DNA of 64,000 nucleotides from Ruegeria intermedia (GTDB taxonomy: Bacteria; Pseudomonadota; Alphaproteobacteria; Rhodobacterales; Rhodobacteraceae), in assembly GCF_900129345.1 (NCBI RefSeq), contig NZ_FQVK01000013.1, positions 1-64,000 of the forward strand, written 5' to 3'. Within the stretch, counting starts at the first letter, position 1. Each line of letters starts with the position of its first letter. The notes under the pieces were generated by a model. It did not search any database. It saw only the letters and a program-made list of their open reading frames with translations, and was not told the origin of the DNA. The translations under genes and the position numbers were made by a program. Positions 41,875-50,399 of this stretch are shown one piece after another.

Positions 41875-42378
41875 ATGAGAATTCACGGCATCGAATTCAA
41901 CATGGATTGGCACCAAGGAGCCAGCCCACGCGAAAAACTTCCCAAAGCCTATGGTGTTTATTGCGAGATCGTCTGGCCAGTTCGAGGAATTCGTATTGGA
42001 ATTTCAAAGAACATTTGGGCTCGCCACGGCAATGCTGCGAGTTGGATGCGCAGCATGAAAAAAGGCTCGGGCTCTCGGGCTCGGCGCGTAGGCCCTTATG
42101 CGAACCATGCAAAAGACTGGGGCGATCTGGGGTTGGAAACATTCGTGCTTTCCACTGACCCACGTCCAAAGGACGAAAACCTCCGGTATGAATGTGAAAC
42201 CCACCTGCATCGTTGGGCCGAAGAACAATCGGAGTGGAAAAATTTCAATGCCGAAAAATGGAGACCGAAGAACTATGGCATCCCCGTTTTGGATGAGGCG
42301 GCGGCGGCCAAGGCATGGGGCGTTGAATTGATCTGGTCTCTTCCGCAAGTGCCCACAACTGCGCGTGGGCTGTCCTAG
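41875..42378 (+). CDS. Unknown protein with GIY-YIG-like signature
   Basis: A 167-residue protein in a stretch visibly poorer in G+C than its neighbours. The arrangement KAYGVYCEI (GIY position), GIRIGISKNIWARHGN (YIG position with following Arg) and YECETHLHRWAE (conserved Glu) is reminiscent of GIY-YIG nuclease domains, although the second motif lacks Tyr. No known homologue is recognised. A later start at 41902 is possible. It has its own intrinsic terminator, suggesting an acquired single gene. Confidence 0.55.
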   Translation: MRIHGIEFNMDWHQGASPREKLPKAYGVYCEIVWPVRGIRIGISKNIWARHGNAASWMRSMKKGSGSRARRVGPYANHAKDWGDLGLETFVLSTDPRPKDENLRYECETHLHRWAEEQSEWKNFNAEKWRPKNYGIPVLDEAAAAKAWGVELIWSLPQVPTTARGLS

Positions 42379-42418
42379 ATTGGTCAATTTCAGGGTGTAA
42401 CCCCTCTGGTTACGGGCA

Positions 42419-42445
42419 AGCCAAAGATTTCCTTCGGCTGTTTTC
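42419..42445 (+). terminator. Intrinsic terminator after the GIY-YIG-like gene
   Basis: AGCCAAAG and CTTCGGCT pair with one mismatch around ATTTC, then GTTTTC follows. Confidence 0.55.
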
Positions 42446-42537
42446 TCCCCACGTCAACAGATGCACCCCTTTCGAGAAATCACCAATCGGGCCCACGCTT
42501 GCGTAGTTCATTGCATTGCCTCGAAACTGCCCAACGA

Positions 42538-43353
42538 TCACCCGTCCACCGGCTGCACGGCCCGCTGATACAGATGCCAGGTGGTGTGCCCAAGGATCGG
42601 CAGGGTAAAGATCAGGCCCACAAAGGCCGGGACCAGCGACAGCAGCATGGTGACCACGATGATCGCCGCCCAGCCCAGCATGACCACCGGGTTTTCCCGG
42701 ACCACCCGAAGGGACGTGAGCATGGCGGTGATGAAATCGACCTCGCGGTCAAGCAGCAGGGGCATGGCGACGACCGTCACCGAGAACAGCACCGCCGACA
42801 GAAACGCGCCGACGCAGGTGCCGATCGCAAGAAAGATCCAGCCCTCGGGCGTGAAGAACACGGTGTGCAGGAACCCCTGCAGATCCGAGAAGGAGGAATG
42901 CTGCAGGACGATCACCATCACGGTCCGGAACTGATAGAACCACACCCAGCAAATGAACAGGGTGACAAAGGCCATCCAACCCATCTCGCGCTTGCGCTGA
43001 TTGGCCATGACGGCGAGGATGTCACGCCAGCCGAAGTCTTCGCCCTTCTGCATCCGGCGCGACATTTCATACAGCCCGGCGGCGGCAAAGGGCGCGACCA
43101 GCGGAAACCCGACCGCGGCGGGGATGACCATCCAGACCGCGCCCAGCCAGACCAGGGCCCACACGAACAGGATACCGAACAGCGCATAGAACAGGCCGAA
43201 AAAGCCGCTCATGACCGGGCGTGCCAGAAAGTCGGAAAACCCCGCCTTCAGCGACGCCTTGATATCATCCACCGTGACCTTGTTGACCTTGGGCGCAGTC
43301 CCCTGCTGCGGCGCCGGATTGCCCGGCGTGGACGCTTCGGCTTTGGATGCCAT
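42538..43353 (-). CDS. DUF2189 family membrane protein
   Basis: A 271-residue protein with about six membrane helices (for example FFGLFYALFGILFVWALVWLGAVWM, PAAVGFPLVAPFAAAGLYEMSRRM, ICWVWFYQFRTVMVIV), matching DUF2189, a family often noted near cytochrome oxidase or methylamine genes but without assigned function. The N-terminus is Ala/Pro-rich and cytoplasmic. The start at 43353 (MASKAEAS) is preferred over 43368 by the ribosome site GTGGAGGAG. Confidence 0.85.
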   Translation of the reverse strand: MASKAEASTPGNPAPQQGTAPKVNKVTVDDIKASLKAGFSDFLARPVMSGFFGLFYALFGILFVWALVWLGAVWMVIPAAVGFPLVAPFAAAGLYEMSRRMQKGEDFGWRDILAVMANQRKREMGWMAFVTLFICWVWFYQFRTVMVIVLQHSSFSDLQGFLHTVFFTPEGWIFLAIGTCVGAFLSAVLFSVTVVAMPLLLDREVDFITAMLTSLRVVRENPVVMLGWAAIIVVTMLLSLVPAFVGLIFTLPILGHTTWHLYQRAVQPVDG

Positions 43354-43393
43354 GACAAACTCCTCCACGGAAAAGTTTGCATCAGGTCAGGCA

Positions 43394-43780
43394 TCAGGGC
43401 AAGCCGGCCTGCCCATCGCCTCGCACCAGCAGATCCAGCATCCCCGAGATGTCCTCGATCTCTTCCGCGATCACATGGGTCACCGAATGGGCCCGCTGCA
43501 TCCGGCCGGTGACACGCAGCAACCGCCCCGAGATCACCGCCCGGCGGAACCGTTCATAGATCTTGCGCCAGACGATGACGTTCACGATGCCGGTCTCGTC
43601 CTCGAGCGTGACGAAGATCACCCCCTTGGCCGTCCCCGGCCTCTGCCGCAGGATCACCAGCCCCGCCACCGTCACCCGCGCGCCCTCGGGCGGTTCCTGC
43701 AGCCGGCTGGCGGGCAGGCAGGCGGGCGGGCGCGGCCAGTCCTGGCCTGAAACCGTGGGGGATGCCGGGGCGACGATCAT
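43394..43780 (-). pseudogene. Isolated C-terminal OB-fold of error-prone polymerase DnaE2
   Basis: The 128-residue frame carries the tRNA-anticodon-type OB fold found near the end of DnaE2: ARVTVAGLVILRQRPGTAKG, VIFVTLEDETGIVNVIVW, ERFRRAVISGRLLRVTGRMQ and HVIAEEIEDIS. DnaE2 is over 1000 residues; polymerase, PHP and thumb parts are absent, and the chain also stops short of the usual DnaE2 end. It may be a leftover of an imuA-imuB-dnaE2 cassette, or a retained small protein, since an intact SOS-type promoter reads straight into its ATG. No ribosome site precedes the ATG. Confidence 0.75.
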
Positions 43781-43782
43781 GA

Positions 43783-43797
43783 GAACAAAAATAGAAC
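43783..43797 (-). promoter_or_regulatory. LexA (SOS) box overlapping a promoter
   Basis: On the minus strand GTTC-TATTTTT-GTTC matches the alphaproteobacterial LexA consensus GTTC-N7-GTTC. The spacer contains a -10-like TATTTT (43793-43788), with -35-like TGGACA (43815-43810) 16 bases upstream. Seven bases after the -10 is the A of the ATG at 43780, so a leaderless message is likely. Confidence 0.8.
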
Positions 43798-43870
43798 ATC
43801 TGTCAGGAATGTCCAGACGCGCCACGCCGAGTCGCAAATGAGGCTGGAAACGCCTAGATGGCTTGATTAG

Positions 43871-44229
<359 letters not shown>

Positions 44230-44230
<1 letters not shown>

Positions 44231-45009
44231 TGCGACGGCGCATGCCCCGCTCGTCCGGCGGCATGCGCTGCGGATTCAAGTCGCCGCGTCCGGCGGTGCG
44301 CTTTTGGCCATGCCGCGTGCGCGGCGCGCTGATGGTTGCGAGCCTGTGGCTGGCGGGTCCTGCCTTGGCCGCCGAAACCATAGCGACCGCCCGCTACACC
44401 GATCCGACCACCCGCTATCCCCACGGCGTTCTGGGCGACCGGATCGAATGGGGGTCGATTGAACTCACTCTTTCAGGCGGCACGCGCCGCATCTTCACGT
44501 TGCCCGATCATCTCGTCTTCGAAGACCTCGCGCCGCGGGTGGTCGACGTCACAGGCGACGGGCTTCCCGAAGTCATCACGGTGGAGAGCGACGCGCAGCA
44601 CGGCGCGCGCCTTGCCATCTACGGCCCGCACGGCCGCATGGCGGCGACACCGCATATCGGCACCCGTTTCCGCTGGCTGGCCCCGGTCAGCGCAGCTGAC
44701 CTCGACGGCGACGGACATATCGAAATCGCCTATGTTGATCGCCCCCACTTGGCCAAAATCCTGCGAATCTGGCGCCTTGCCGGCGGCCAACTGTCGGAAA
44801 TTTCCGCGCTCCCCGGCCTGACCAACCACCGGATCGGCGACGATTTCATCTCGGGCGGCCTTCGCACCTGCGACGGCCAGCCTGAGTTGATCGTCGCCAG
44901 CGCCGACTGGCAGCGGATCATCGCCATCCACCACGAAGACGGCTGGCGCACCCGAGACCTCGGCCCGCTGACCGACGACAATTCCCTCGCACGCGCGCTC
45001 ACCTGCTGA
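44230..45009 (+). CDS. Exported VCBS/FG-GAP repeat protein
   Basis: A 259-residue protein. An Arg-rich start leads into a signal-like hydrophobic stretch (GALMVASLWLAGPALA, cleavage after ALAAE). Downstream are FG-GAP/VCBS-type repeats with calcium-loop motifs (VVDVTGDGLPEVITVES; AADLDGDGHIEIAYVD), as in integrin-type propellers. Function unknown. The ATG shares a base with the ferredoxin stop; a later Met (44266 or 44332) is possible if the Arg-rich part is untranslated. Confidence 0.75.
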
Positions 45010-45017
45010 CCGCACGC

Positions 45018-45079
45018 TTCATCTGGCCTCAAATATCCTGGGGGTGAGGCCGCAGGCCGAGGGGGCAAAGCCCCCTTTC
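45018..45079 (+). repeat. Dispersed intergenic repeat, copy 1
   Basis: TTCATCTGGCCTCAAATATC opens the unit, followed by CTGGGGGT and an AGGGGGC-AAA-GCCCCCT hairpin with TT. The same opening, with two changes, recurs after ftsY at 50323. Both directly follow a stop codon and could work as terminators. Confidence 0.75.
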
Positions 45080-45098
45080 CCCGCAGGCCCTCAAGCGG

Positions 45099-46361
45099 TC
45101 AAAGCGCCCGCCACCCGATATCGCGGCGATAGAAGCCGCCCGGCCAATCGATGGCCTCGACCATCGCATAAGCGTTGTCCCGCGCCTCGTGCAGTGTCGC
45201 TCCACGCGCCGTCACGTTCAGAACCCGGCCCCCTGCGGCCACAATCAGCCCGTCCTGCGCTTTGGTGCCCGCGTGAAAAACCATGTGGTTGCCGTCCTCG
45301 GGCAAGTCATCCATCCCGTTGATCACGCTGCCTTTTTCATACGCCCCAGGATAGCCCTGCGCGGCCATCACCACGGTCAAGGCGTGATCGTCGGCCCAGT
45401 TGACCCGCGCCTCGCCCAGTCGTCCCTCGGCCGCCGCATGCATCAGGTCCAGCGCCTGCGCCCCCAGCCGCATCATCAGCACCTGACATTCCGGGTCGCC
45501 AAAGCGCACGTTGTATTCCACCAGCCTCGGCTGACCGTCCTTGATCATCAGACCGGCATACAGCACCCCCTGGAACGGCGTGCCGCGCCGGGCCATCTCG
45601 GCCATCGTCGGGCGCACGATCTCATCCATCGCACGTGCCTCGACCTCGGGGCTCAGAACCGGTGCCGGAGAATAGGCACCCATGCCGCCAGTGTTCAGGC
45701 CGGTATCGCCCTCGCCCACGCGCTTGTGGTCCTGCGCGGTGCCGACCGACAGGATGCTCTCACCGTCACACAGCACGAACAGCGAGGCCTCTTCACCGTC
45801 CATGAACTCCTCGATCACCACCTCGGCCCCGGCCCCGCCGAAGGCGCCGCCGAACATGTCGTCCACGGCCTCCAGCGCGGTCGCCTCGTCCATCGCCACG
45901 ATCACGCCCTTGCCCGCGGCCAGACCGTCGGCCTTGACCACGATCGGCGCACCCTGCTGGCGGATATAGGCCTTGGCCGGCTCGGCCTCGGTAAACCGGG
46001 CATAGGCGGCAGTGGGCGCACCGGCCGCATCGCAGATTTCCTTGGTGAAGCTCTTCGAGGCCTCCAGCCGCGCCGCCTCGGCCGAGGGGCCAAACACCAG
46101 AATGCCCGCCTCGCGCAGCCGGTCGGCCACCCCAGCGGCCAAGGGCGCCTCGGGGCCGATGATCACGAAATCGATCGCGTTTTCCTCGGCGAAGCTGACC
46201 ACCGCGCCGCCATTCTCGATATCCAATGCCGCGCAATCGGCGATCTGCGCGATCCCGGCATTGCCCGGCGCCACGATCAGGCGGTCGCATTTGGGGTTCT
46301 GCATCACCGCCCAGGCCAGGCTGTGTTCGCGCCCGCCGCTGCCGAGAATGAGGATGTTCAT
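45099..46361 (-). CDS. purD: Phosphoribosylamine--glycine ligase (GAR synthetase)
   Basis: Second step of purine synthesis, joining glycine to phosphoribosylamine with ATP. The 420-residue protein has MNILILGSGGREHSLAWAV, ATP-grasp motifs (AKAYIRQQGAPIVVKADGLAAGKGVIVA; EFMDGEEASLFVLCDG) and the substrate loop NTGGMGAYSPAPV, VEYNVRFGDPECQVL. Normal length. Divergent from xseA (74-base gap). Confidence 0.98.
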   Translation of the reverse strand: MNILILGSGGREHSLAWAVMQNPKCDRLIVAPGNAGIAQIADCAALDIENGGAVVSFAEENAIDFVIIGPEAPLAAGVADRLREAGILVFGPSAEAARLEASKSFTKEICDAAGAPTAAYARFTEAEPAKAYIRQQGAPIVVKADGLAAGKGVIVAMDEATALEAVDDMFGGAFGGAGAEVVIEEFMDGEEASLFVLCDGESILSVGTAQDHKRVGEGDTGLNTGGMGAYSPAPVLSPEVEARAMDEIVRPTMAEMARRGTPFQGVLYAGLMIKDGQPRLVEYNVRFGDPECQVLMMRLGAQALDLMHAAAEGRLGEARVNWADDHALTVVMAAQGYPGAYEKGSVINGMDDLPEDGNHMVFHAGTKAQDGLIVAAGGRVLNVTARGATLHEARDNAYAMVEAIDWPGGFYRRDIGWRAL

Positions 46362-46435
46362 GAAAGTCTCCGATCTGCTTGGCCTTGCCTGCGCGGCGTT
46401 CTAAGCTGCGCGGGCAATCGAAACAAGGCGCTGAA

Positions 46436-47929
46436 ATGTCCGACCTGCTTGACGATCCGATTCCCGGCCAGAATACCCCCGAATACACCGTGTCCGAGAT
46501 CTCGGGCGAGGTGAAACGCACGCTGGAAGGCACATTTGGCCGAATCCGCGTACGGGGCGAGGTCGGGCGTGTGTTCAAGGCGCGCTCGGGGCACTTGTAC
46601 TATGACATCAAGGACGACCGGAACGTGCTGGCCTGCACCACCTGGAAAGGCCAGATCGCGGGCCTGTCGGTGGTGCCGGAAGAGGGGCTCGAAGTCGTCG
46701 TCACGGGCCGCCTCACCGCATTTGGCGCGCAGTCGAAATACAACCTGAACGTCGACGAGGTGGCCGTAGCCGGTCAGGGCGCGCTGATGGCGCTGCTGGA
46801 AAAACGCAAGAAACAGCTCGAATCCGAGGGCCTGTTCGCGCCCGAGCGCAAAAAGCCCCTGCCCTTTCTGCCGCGGATCATCGGCGTCGTCACCTCGCCC
46901 TCGGGCGCGGTGATCCGCGACATCCTGCACCGCCTGCGCGACCGATTCCCGCGCAAGGTTCTGATCTGGCCCGTGGCCGTGCAGGGCGCCAATTGCGCGT
47001 CCGAGGTCGCCAACGCCATCCAGGGTTTCAACCGCCTGACACCCGGCGGCGCGTTGCCTCGCCCCGACCTGATCATCGTCGCCCGCGGCGGCGGCTCGAT
47101 CGAGGATCTGTGGGGATTCAACGAGGAAATCGTGGCCCGCGCCGCCGCCGCGTCCGAGATCCCGCTGATCTCGGCGGTGGGGCACGAAACCGATACCACG
47201 TTGATCGACTATGTCTCGGACCGCCGCGCGCCCACCCCCACCGCCGCCGCCGAACTGGCCGTGCCCGTGCGCATGGAACTGCTGGCCTGGACCGGCGAAC
47301 AGGGCGCGCGCCTGTCCCGCGCGGCCACCGACGCGGTACAGCGCCGGGCGCAACGCCTGCGCGATCTGTCGCGCGCCCTGCCGCGCCCCGAGACCCTGCT
47401 GGACGGGCCGCGCCAGCGACTGGACCTGATTGCCGATCGTCTGGCCCCTGCGTTGCAACGCGGTGTGCAGAACCGCCGCCTGCAGGTGGTGGAACTGTCC
47501 GGGCACCTGCGCCCGTCAACGTTGCGCAACCTCGTGGCCGCGCGGCAGGACACGCTGCGCAACCTGTCCTCGCGCCTGTCGATCCGCCCGATCCAACGCG
47601 ACATCCAGCAGCAGCGCGACCGAGTCAACCAACTGGCCCAGCGCATGGCGGCCGCGCAGACCCTGCGGGTGGACCGGCTCCGCCAGCAACTGGATGCGAC
47701 CGACCGGTTGCGCGAGACGCTCAGCTACAAGGCCACACTTCAACGCGGCTATGCCGTTGTGCATGCCGACAGCGGCGTGGTCACCACAAAGGCACAGGCC
47801 GGCAAACACGCCACTCTGACCATCGAGTTCGCCGATGGAAAACTGAAAACCGCACCGCTGTCCGGAACGGCCTCAGCCGCCAAAAAACCGTCCAAGCCGC
47901 CAGCCCCGGATCAAGGGTCGCTGTTCTAG
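46436..47929 (+). CDS. xseA: Exodeoxyribonuclease VII large subunit
   Basis: Large, catalytic chain of exonuclease VII, which degrades single-stranded DNA with XseB. The 497-residue product has an N-terminal OB domain (YTVSEISGEVKRTLEGTFG ... VRGEVGRVFKARSGHLYYDIKDD), a nuclease domain with IIGVVTSPSGAVIRDILHRL, IIVARGGGSIEDLWGFNEE and VGHETDTTLIDYVSD, and a long coiled C-terminus. Start ATG at 46436 opens MSDLLDD; an ATG at 46379 lies in the purD promoter area. xseB is not in the window. Confidence 0.96.
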   Translation: MSDLLDDPIPGQNTPEYTVSEISGEVKRTLEGTFGRIRVRGEVGRVFKARSGHLYYDIKDDRNVLACTTWKGQIAGLSVVPEEGLEVVVTGRLTAFGAQSKYNLNVDEVAVAGQGALMALLEKRKKQLESEGLFAPERKKPLPFLPRIIGVVTSPSGAVIRDILHRLRDRFPRKVLIWPVAVQGANCASEVANAIQGFNRLTPGGALPRPDLIIVARGGGSIEDLWGFNEEIVARAAAASEIPLISAVGHETDTTLIDYVSDRRAPTPTAAAELAVPVRMELLAWTGEQGARLSRAATDAVQRRAQRLRDLSRALPRPETLLDGPRQRLDLIADRLAPALQRGVQNRRLQVVELSGHLRPSTLRNLVAARQDTLRNLSSRLSIRPIQRDIQQQRDRVNQLAQRMAAAQTLRVDRLRQQLDATDRLRETLSYKATLQRGYAVVHADSGVVTTKAQAGKHATLTIEFADGKLKTAPLSGTASAAKKPSKPPAPDQGSLF

Positions 47930-47941
47930 AGACCCGAGCGA

Positions 47942-48334
47942 TCAGACCCCGACATCCGGGCCATGACAGACCATCTCTTCGTCGATGTCGCCCGCTTCAT
48001 ACAGCTCGGTTGCCTCGGGGTCGCCTTCGAACTGGGCGACCAGCCCGCCCCCCGATTGCGTAAAGACCCAGCATTGCGGGTCCGGGCGATCTTCGTAGAC
48101 GAAACAGATCTGGCCGTCCTGTTCGTACCAGACGCCCTGCTTGCAGTCGCCATCCAGAAATGACCAGATCACCCGCCGGTCCGGCAGGTACCGCTCGACC
48201 CCGTAGGCAACGCCATCGAACCCGTAAAACAGGGTCTTGCCCTGGGTGTAGGCATCGAATTCTGCGCCCGACAAGGGCTGGGCCACGACCGACGGGGCCA
48301 GCACGGAAAACAGAATCGCCGTTCGCATGAACAT
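47942..48334 (-). CDS. Small exported protein, unknown function
   Basis: A 130-residue protein with a signal peptide (TAILFSVLAPSVVA) and about four cysteines (GDCKQGVWY, QICFVYED, PQCWVFTQ, EMVCHGP), probably forming two disulfides. It resembles small periplasmic proteins widespread in Roseobacters; none has a known role. A second Met at 48328 is an alternative start. Convergent with xseA. Confidence 0.7.
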   Translation of the reverse strand: MFMRTAILFSVLAPSVVAQPLSGAEFDAYTQGKTLFYGFDGVAYGVERYLPDRRVIWSFLDGDCKQGVWYEQDGQICFVYEDRPDPQCWVFTQSGGGLVAQFEGDPEATELYEAGDIDEEMVCHGPDVGV

Positions 48335-48472
48335 GGTCGCATTCTGGCAGATGCCGCCGCCCTGTGCCATCGCCCGTTTGGCTACCGCATGCCATGCCCC
48401 CACGTTACGGGTTGAGCATTTGCCCCGCTTGCGGCGACACTTGCCGGTGCTGGTGCAACCCGGAGGCCAAAG

Positions 48473-49108
48473 ATGACCATCCTCGTACTCGCAGCGCTGG
48501 CCTGTGCCCTGGCCTACCTGGCCCTGACGGCCCGTCCGGCCAGCCTGCTGCGCACGGCGCTGAAAACCGCAAGCGTCGCCCTGTTGGCGGTCGAGGCCGC
48601 GGTGCAGTCCGGACCTCTGCTTCTGATCCTCGCGCTGTCTCTCTGCGCCTTGGGCGACGCCCTTCTGTCGCGCGAAACCATCGGCACCTTCATGGCCGGC
48701 ATCGGGGCGTTCGCCGCCGGACATCTGGTTTACATCGCCCTGTTCCTGACCCATCCGTCAAGCGACACCGCCCTGATCCTGGACAAACCCGGATACGCCT
48801 GGACGCTGGTCATTCTGGGCATCGTGATGGCCACGCTGCTGGCCCCTCGGGCCGGTGATCTGCGCGGACCGGTCCTGGCCTATATCCCGATCATTCTGGG
48901 CATGGGCATCACCGTTCTGGCCCTGCCCGAGGCCGGAACGCTGCGATGGGCACTGCCGGCCGCGATGACCTTCATCGCCTCGGACCTGATCCTGGCGACC
49001 GAAAGGTTCCTGCTGCCGCCCGGCCACCCGGCCCTGCGGCTGACGCCCTATCTGGTCTGGCCACTCTACTGGGGCGCGCAGTTCGGCTTTTTCCTGGCCT
49101 TCACCTGA
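48473..49108 (+). CDS. Lysoplasmalogenase-like (YhhN/TMEM86) membrane protein
   Basis: A 211-residue, about eight-helix protein of the YhhN family: LKTASVALLAVEAAVQSGP, LALSLCALGDALLS (family Asp), GAFAAGHLVYIALF, and FIASDLILATERF with the second conserved Asp. The family includes vinyl-ether hydrolases of lysoplasmalogens. Located upstream of ftsY on the same strand, 57 bases away. Confidence 0.88.
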   Translation: MTILVLAALACALAYLALTARPASLLRTALKTASVALLAVEAAVQSGPLLLILALSLCALGDALLSRETIGTFMAGIGAFAAGHLVYIALFLTHPSSDTALILDKPGYAWTLVILGIVMATLLAPRAGDLRGPVLAYIPIILGMGITVLALPEAGTLRWALPAAMTFIASDLILATERFLLPPGHPALRLTPYLVWPLYWGAQFGFFLAFT

Positions 49109-49165
49109 CCCTTTGCAACTGCCGCCAATCCGCATTAGGTGAAGGGAACACCTGCGGAGACCAAG

Positions 49166-50320
49166 ATGGCGTTTTTTACCAAGCTCAAGGACCGGCTGTT
49201 CAAATCCTCGTCCCGCCTCGAACAGGGGCTTGAGGCAATCGTCGAGGACGGCGGCGAAGAAACCGCCCCCACCCCCGACCCGGTCATCCCCCAGCCCGAG
49301 CCCGAGCCGCAACCCGTTCCGGAAATCCCCGAACCCGCGCCCACACCGCAGCCGGTCGAGACACCATCACCCGAGCCGGCCGACCCAACGCCCGCCCCGC
49401 CTCCGCCGGAACTGCCGGAACAGGCACAATCCAAAGGCCTGATCGGGCGTCTCTTCGGTCGCGGCGATTCCGGGCCGGTGGCGCGCCGCACGCTGGACGA
49501 CGACATGCTCGAACAGCTCGAGGAACTGCTGATCGCGTCGGACATGGGTGTCGACACCGCCCTGCGCGTCACCGCCAACATGGCCGAGGGGCGCTATGGC
49601 CGCAAACTCTCGACCCAGGAAATCAAGCAACTGCTGGCGCAGGAAATCGCCCGCGTGATGGAGCCGGTCGCCAAACCGATGCCCCTCTACCCCAAGCGCC
49701 CGCAGGTGGTGCTGGTGGTGGGCGTCAACGGGTCTGGCAAGACCACGACGATCGGAAAGCTGGCCAGCCAGTTCAAGGCGGCCGGCAAAAAGGTGGTCAT
49801 CGCCGCGGGCGACACCTTCCGCGCCGCCGCCGTGGAACAGCTGCAGGTCTGGGGCGACCGCGCCGGAGTTCCAGTCCTGACCGCGCCCGAAGGCTCCGAC
49901 CCCGCTTCGCTGGCCTTCGACGCCCTGACCAAGGCGCAGGCCGACGGCGCCGACCTGCTGATGATCGACACTGCCGGCCGCCTGCAGAACCGCGCCGACC
50001 TGATGGAGGAACTGGCCAAGATCGTCCGCGTCATCCGCAAGATCGACGAAACCGCCCCGCACAACACGCTCCTGGTGCTCGATGCCACCACCGGCCAGAA
50101 CGCGCTCAGCCAGGTGGAAACCTTCCGCAAGTTGGCCGATGTCTCGGGCCTCGTGATGACCAAGCTCGACGGCACCGCCAAGGGCGGCGTTCTGGTGGCG
50201 CTGGCCGACAAGTTCGGCATGCCGATCCACGCAATCGGCGTCGGCGAACAGATCGACGATCTCGCCCCATTCGACCCCGAGGAATTCGCCGCCGCCCTGA
50301 CCGGCCTCGACAGCAACTGA
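49166..50320 (+). CDS. ftsY: Signal recognition particle receptor
   Basis: SRP receptor GTPase that brings ribosome-nascent chains to the inner membrane. An acidic, Pro/Glu-rich N-terminal tether (residues about 35-95) precedes the NG domain of this 384-residue protein: G1 VVGVNGSGKTTTIGKL, GDTFRAAAVEQLQVWG, G3 LMIDTAGRLQNRADLM, G4 TKLDGTAKGG. The start at 49166 (MAFFTKLKDRLFKSS) is preferred as it opens with the membrane-binding amphipathic segment; an ATG at 49139 precedes it. Followed by a dispersed repeat, a DMT transporter and yciB. Confidence 0.97.
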   Translation: MAFFTKLKDRLFKSSSRLEQGLEAIVEDGGEETAPTPDPVIPQPEPEPQPVPEIPEPAPTPQPVETPSPEPADPTPAPPPPELPEQAQSKGLIGRLFGRGDSGPVARRTLDDDMLEQLEELLIASDMGVDTALRVTANMAEGRYGRKLSTQEIKQLLAQEIARVMEPVAKPMPLYPKRPQVVLVVGVNGSGKTTTIGKLASQFKAAGKKVVIAAGDTFRAAAVEQLQVWGDRAGVPVLTAPEGSDPASLAFDALTKAQADGADLLMIDTAGRLQNRADLMEELAKIVRVIRKIDETAPHNTLLVLDATTGQNALSQVETFRKLADVSGLVMTKLDGTAKGGVLVALADKFGMPIHAIGVGEQIDDLAPFDPEEFAAALTGLDSN

Positions 50321-50322
50321 CC

Positions 50323-50373
50323 TTCATCTGGCCCCAAATATCCTCGGGGGTCTGGGGGTGGAAAACCCCCAGC
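50323..50373 (+). repeat. Dispersed intergenic repeat, copy 2
   Basis: TTCATCTGGCCCCAAATATC opens the unit two bases after the ftsY stop, then CTCGGGGG and a perfect CTGGGGGT-GGAAA-ACCCCCAG hairpin. The opening matches the copy at 45018 with one change in its first 20 bases. Confidence 0.75.
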
Positions 50374-50399
50374 CTCTCCACCAGCGAAAGACCCGCAGA

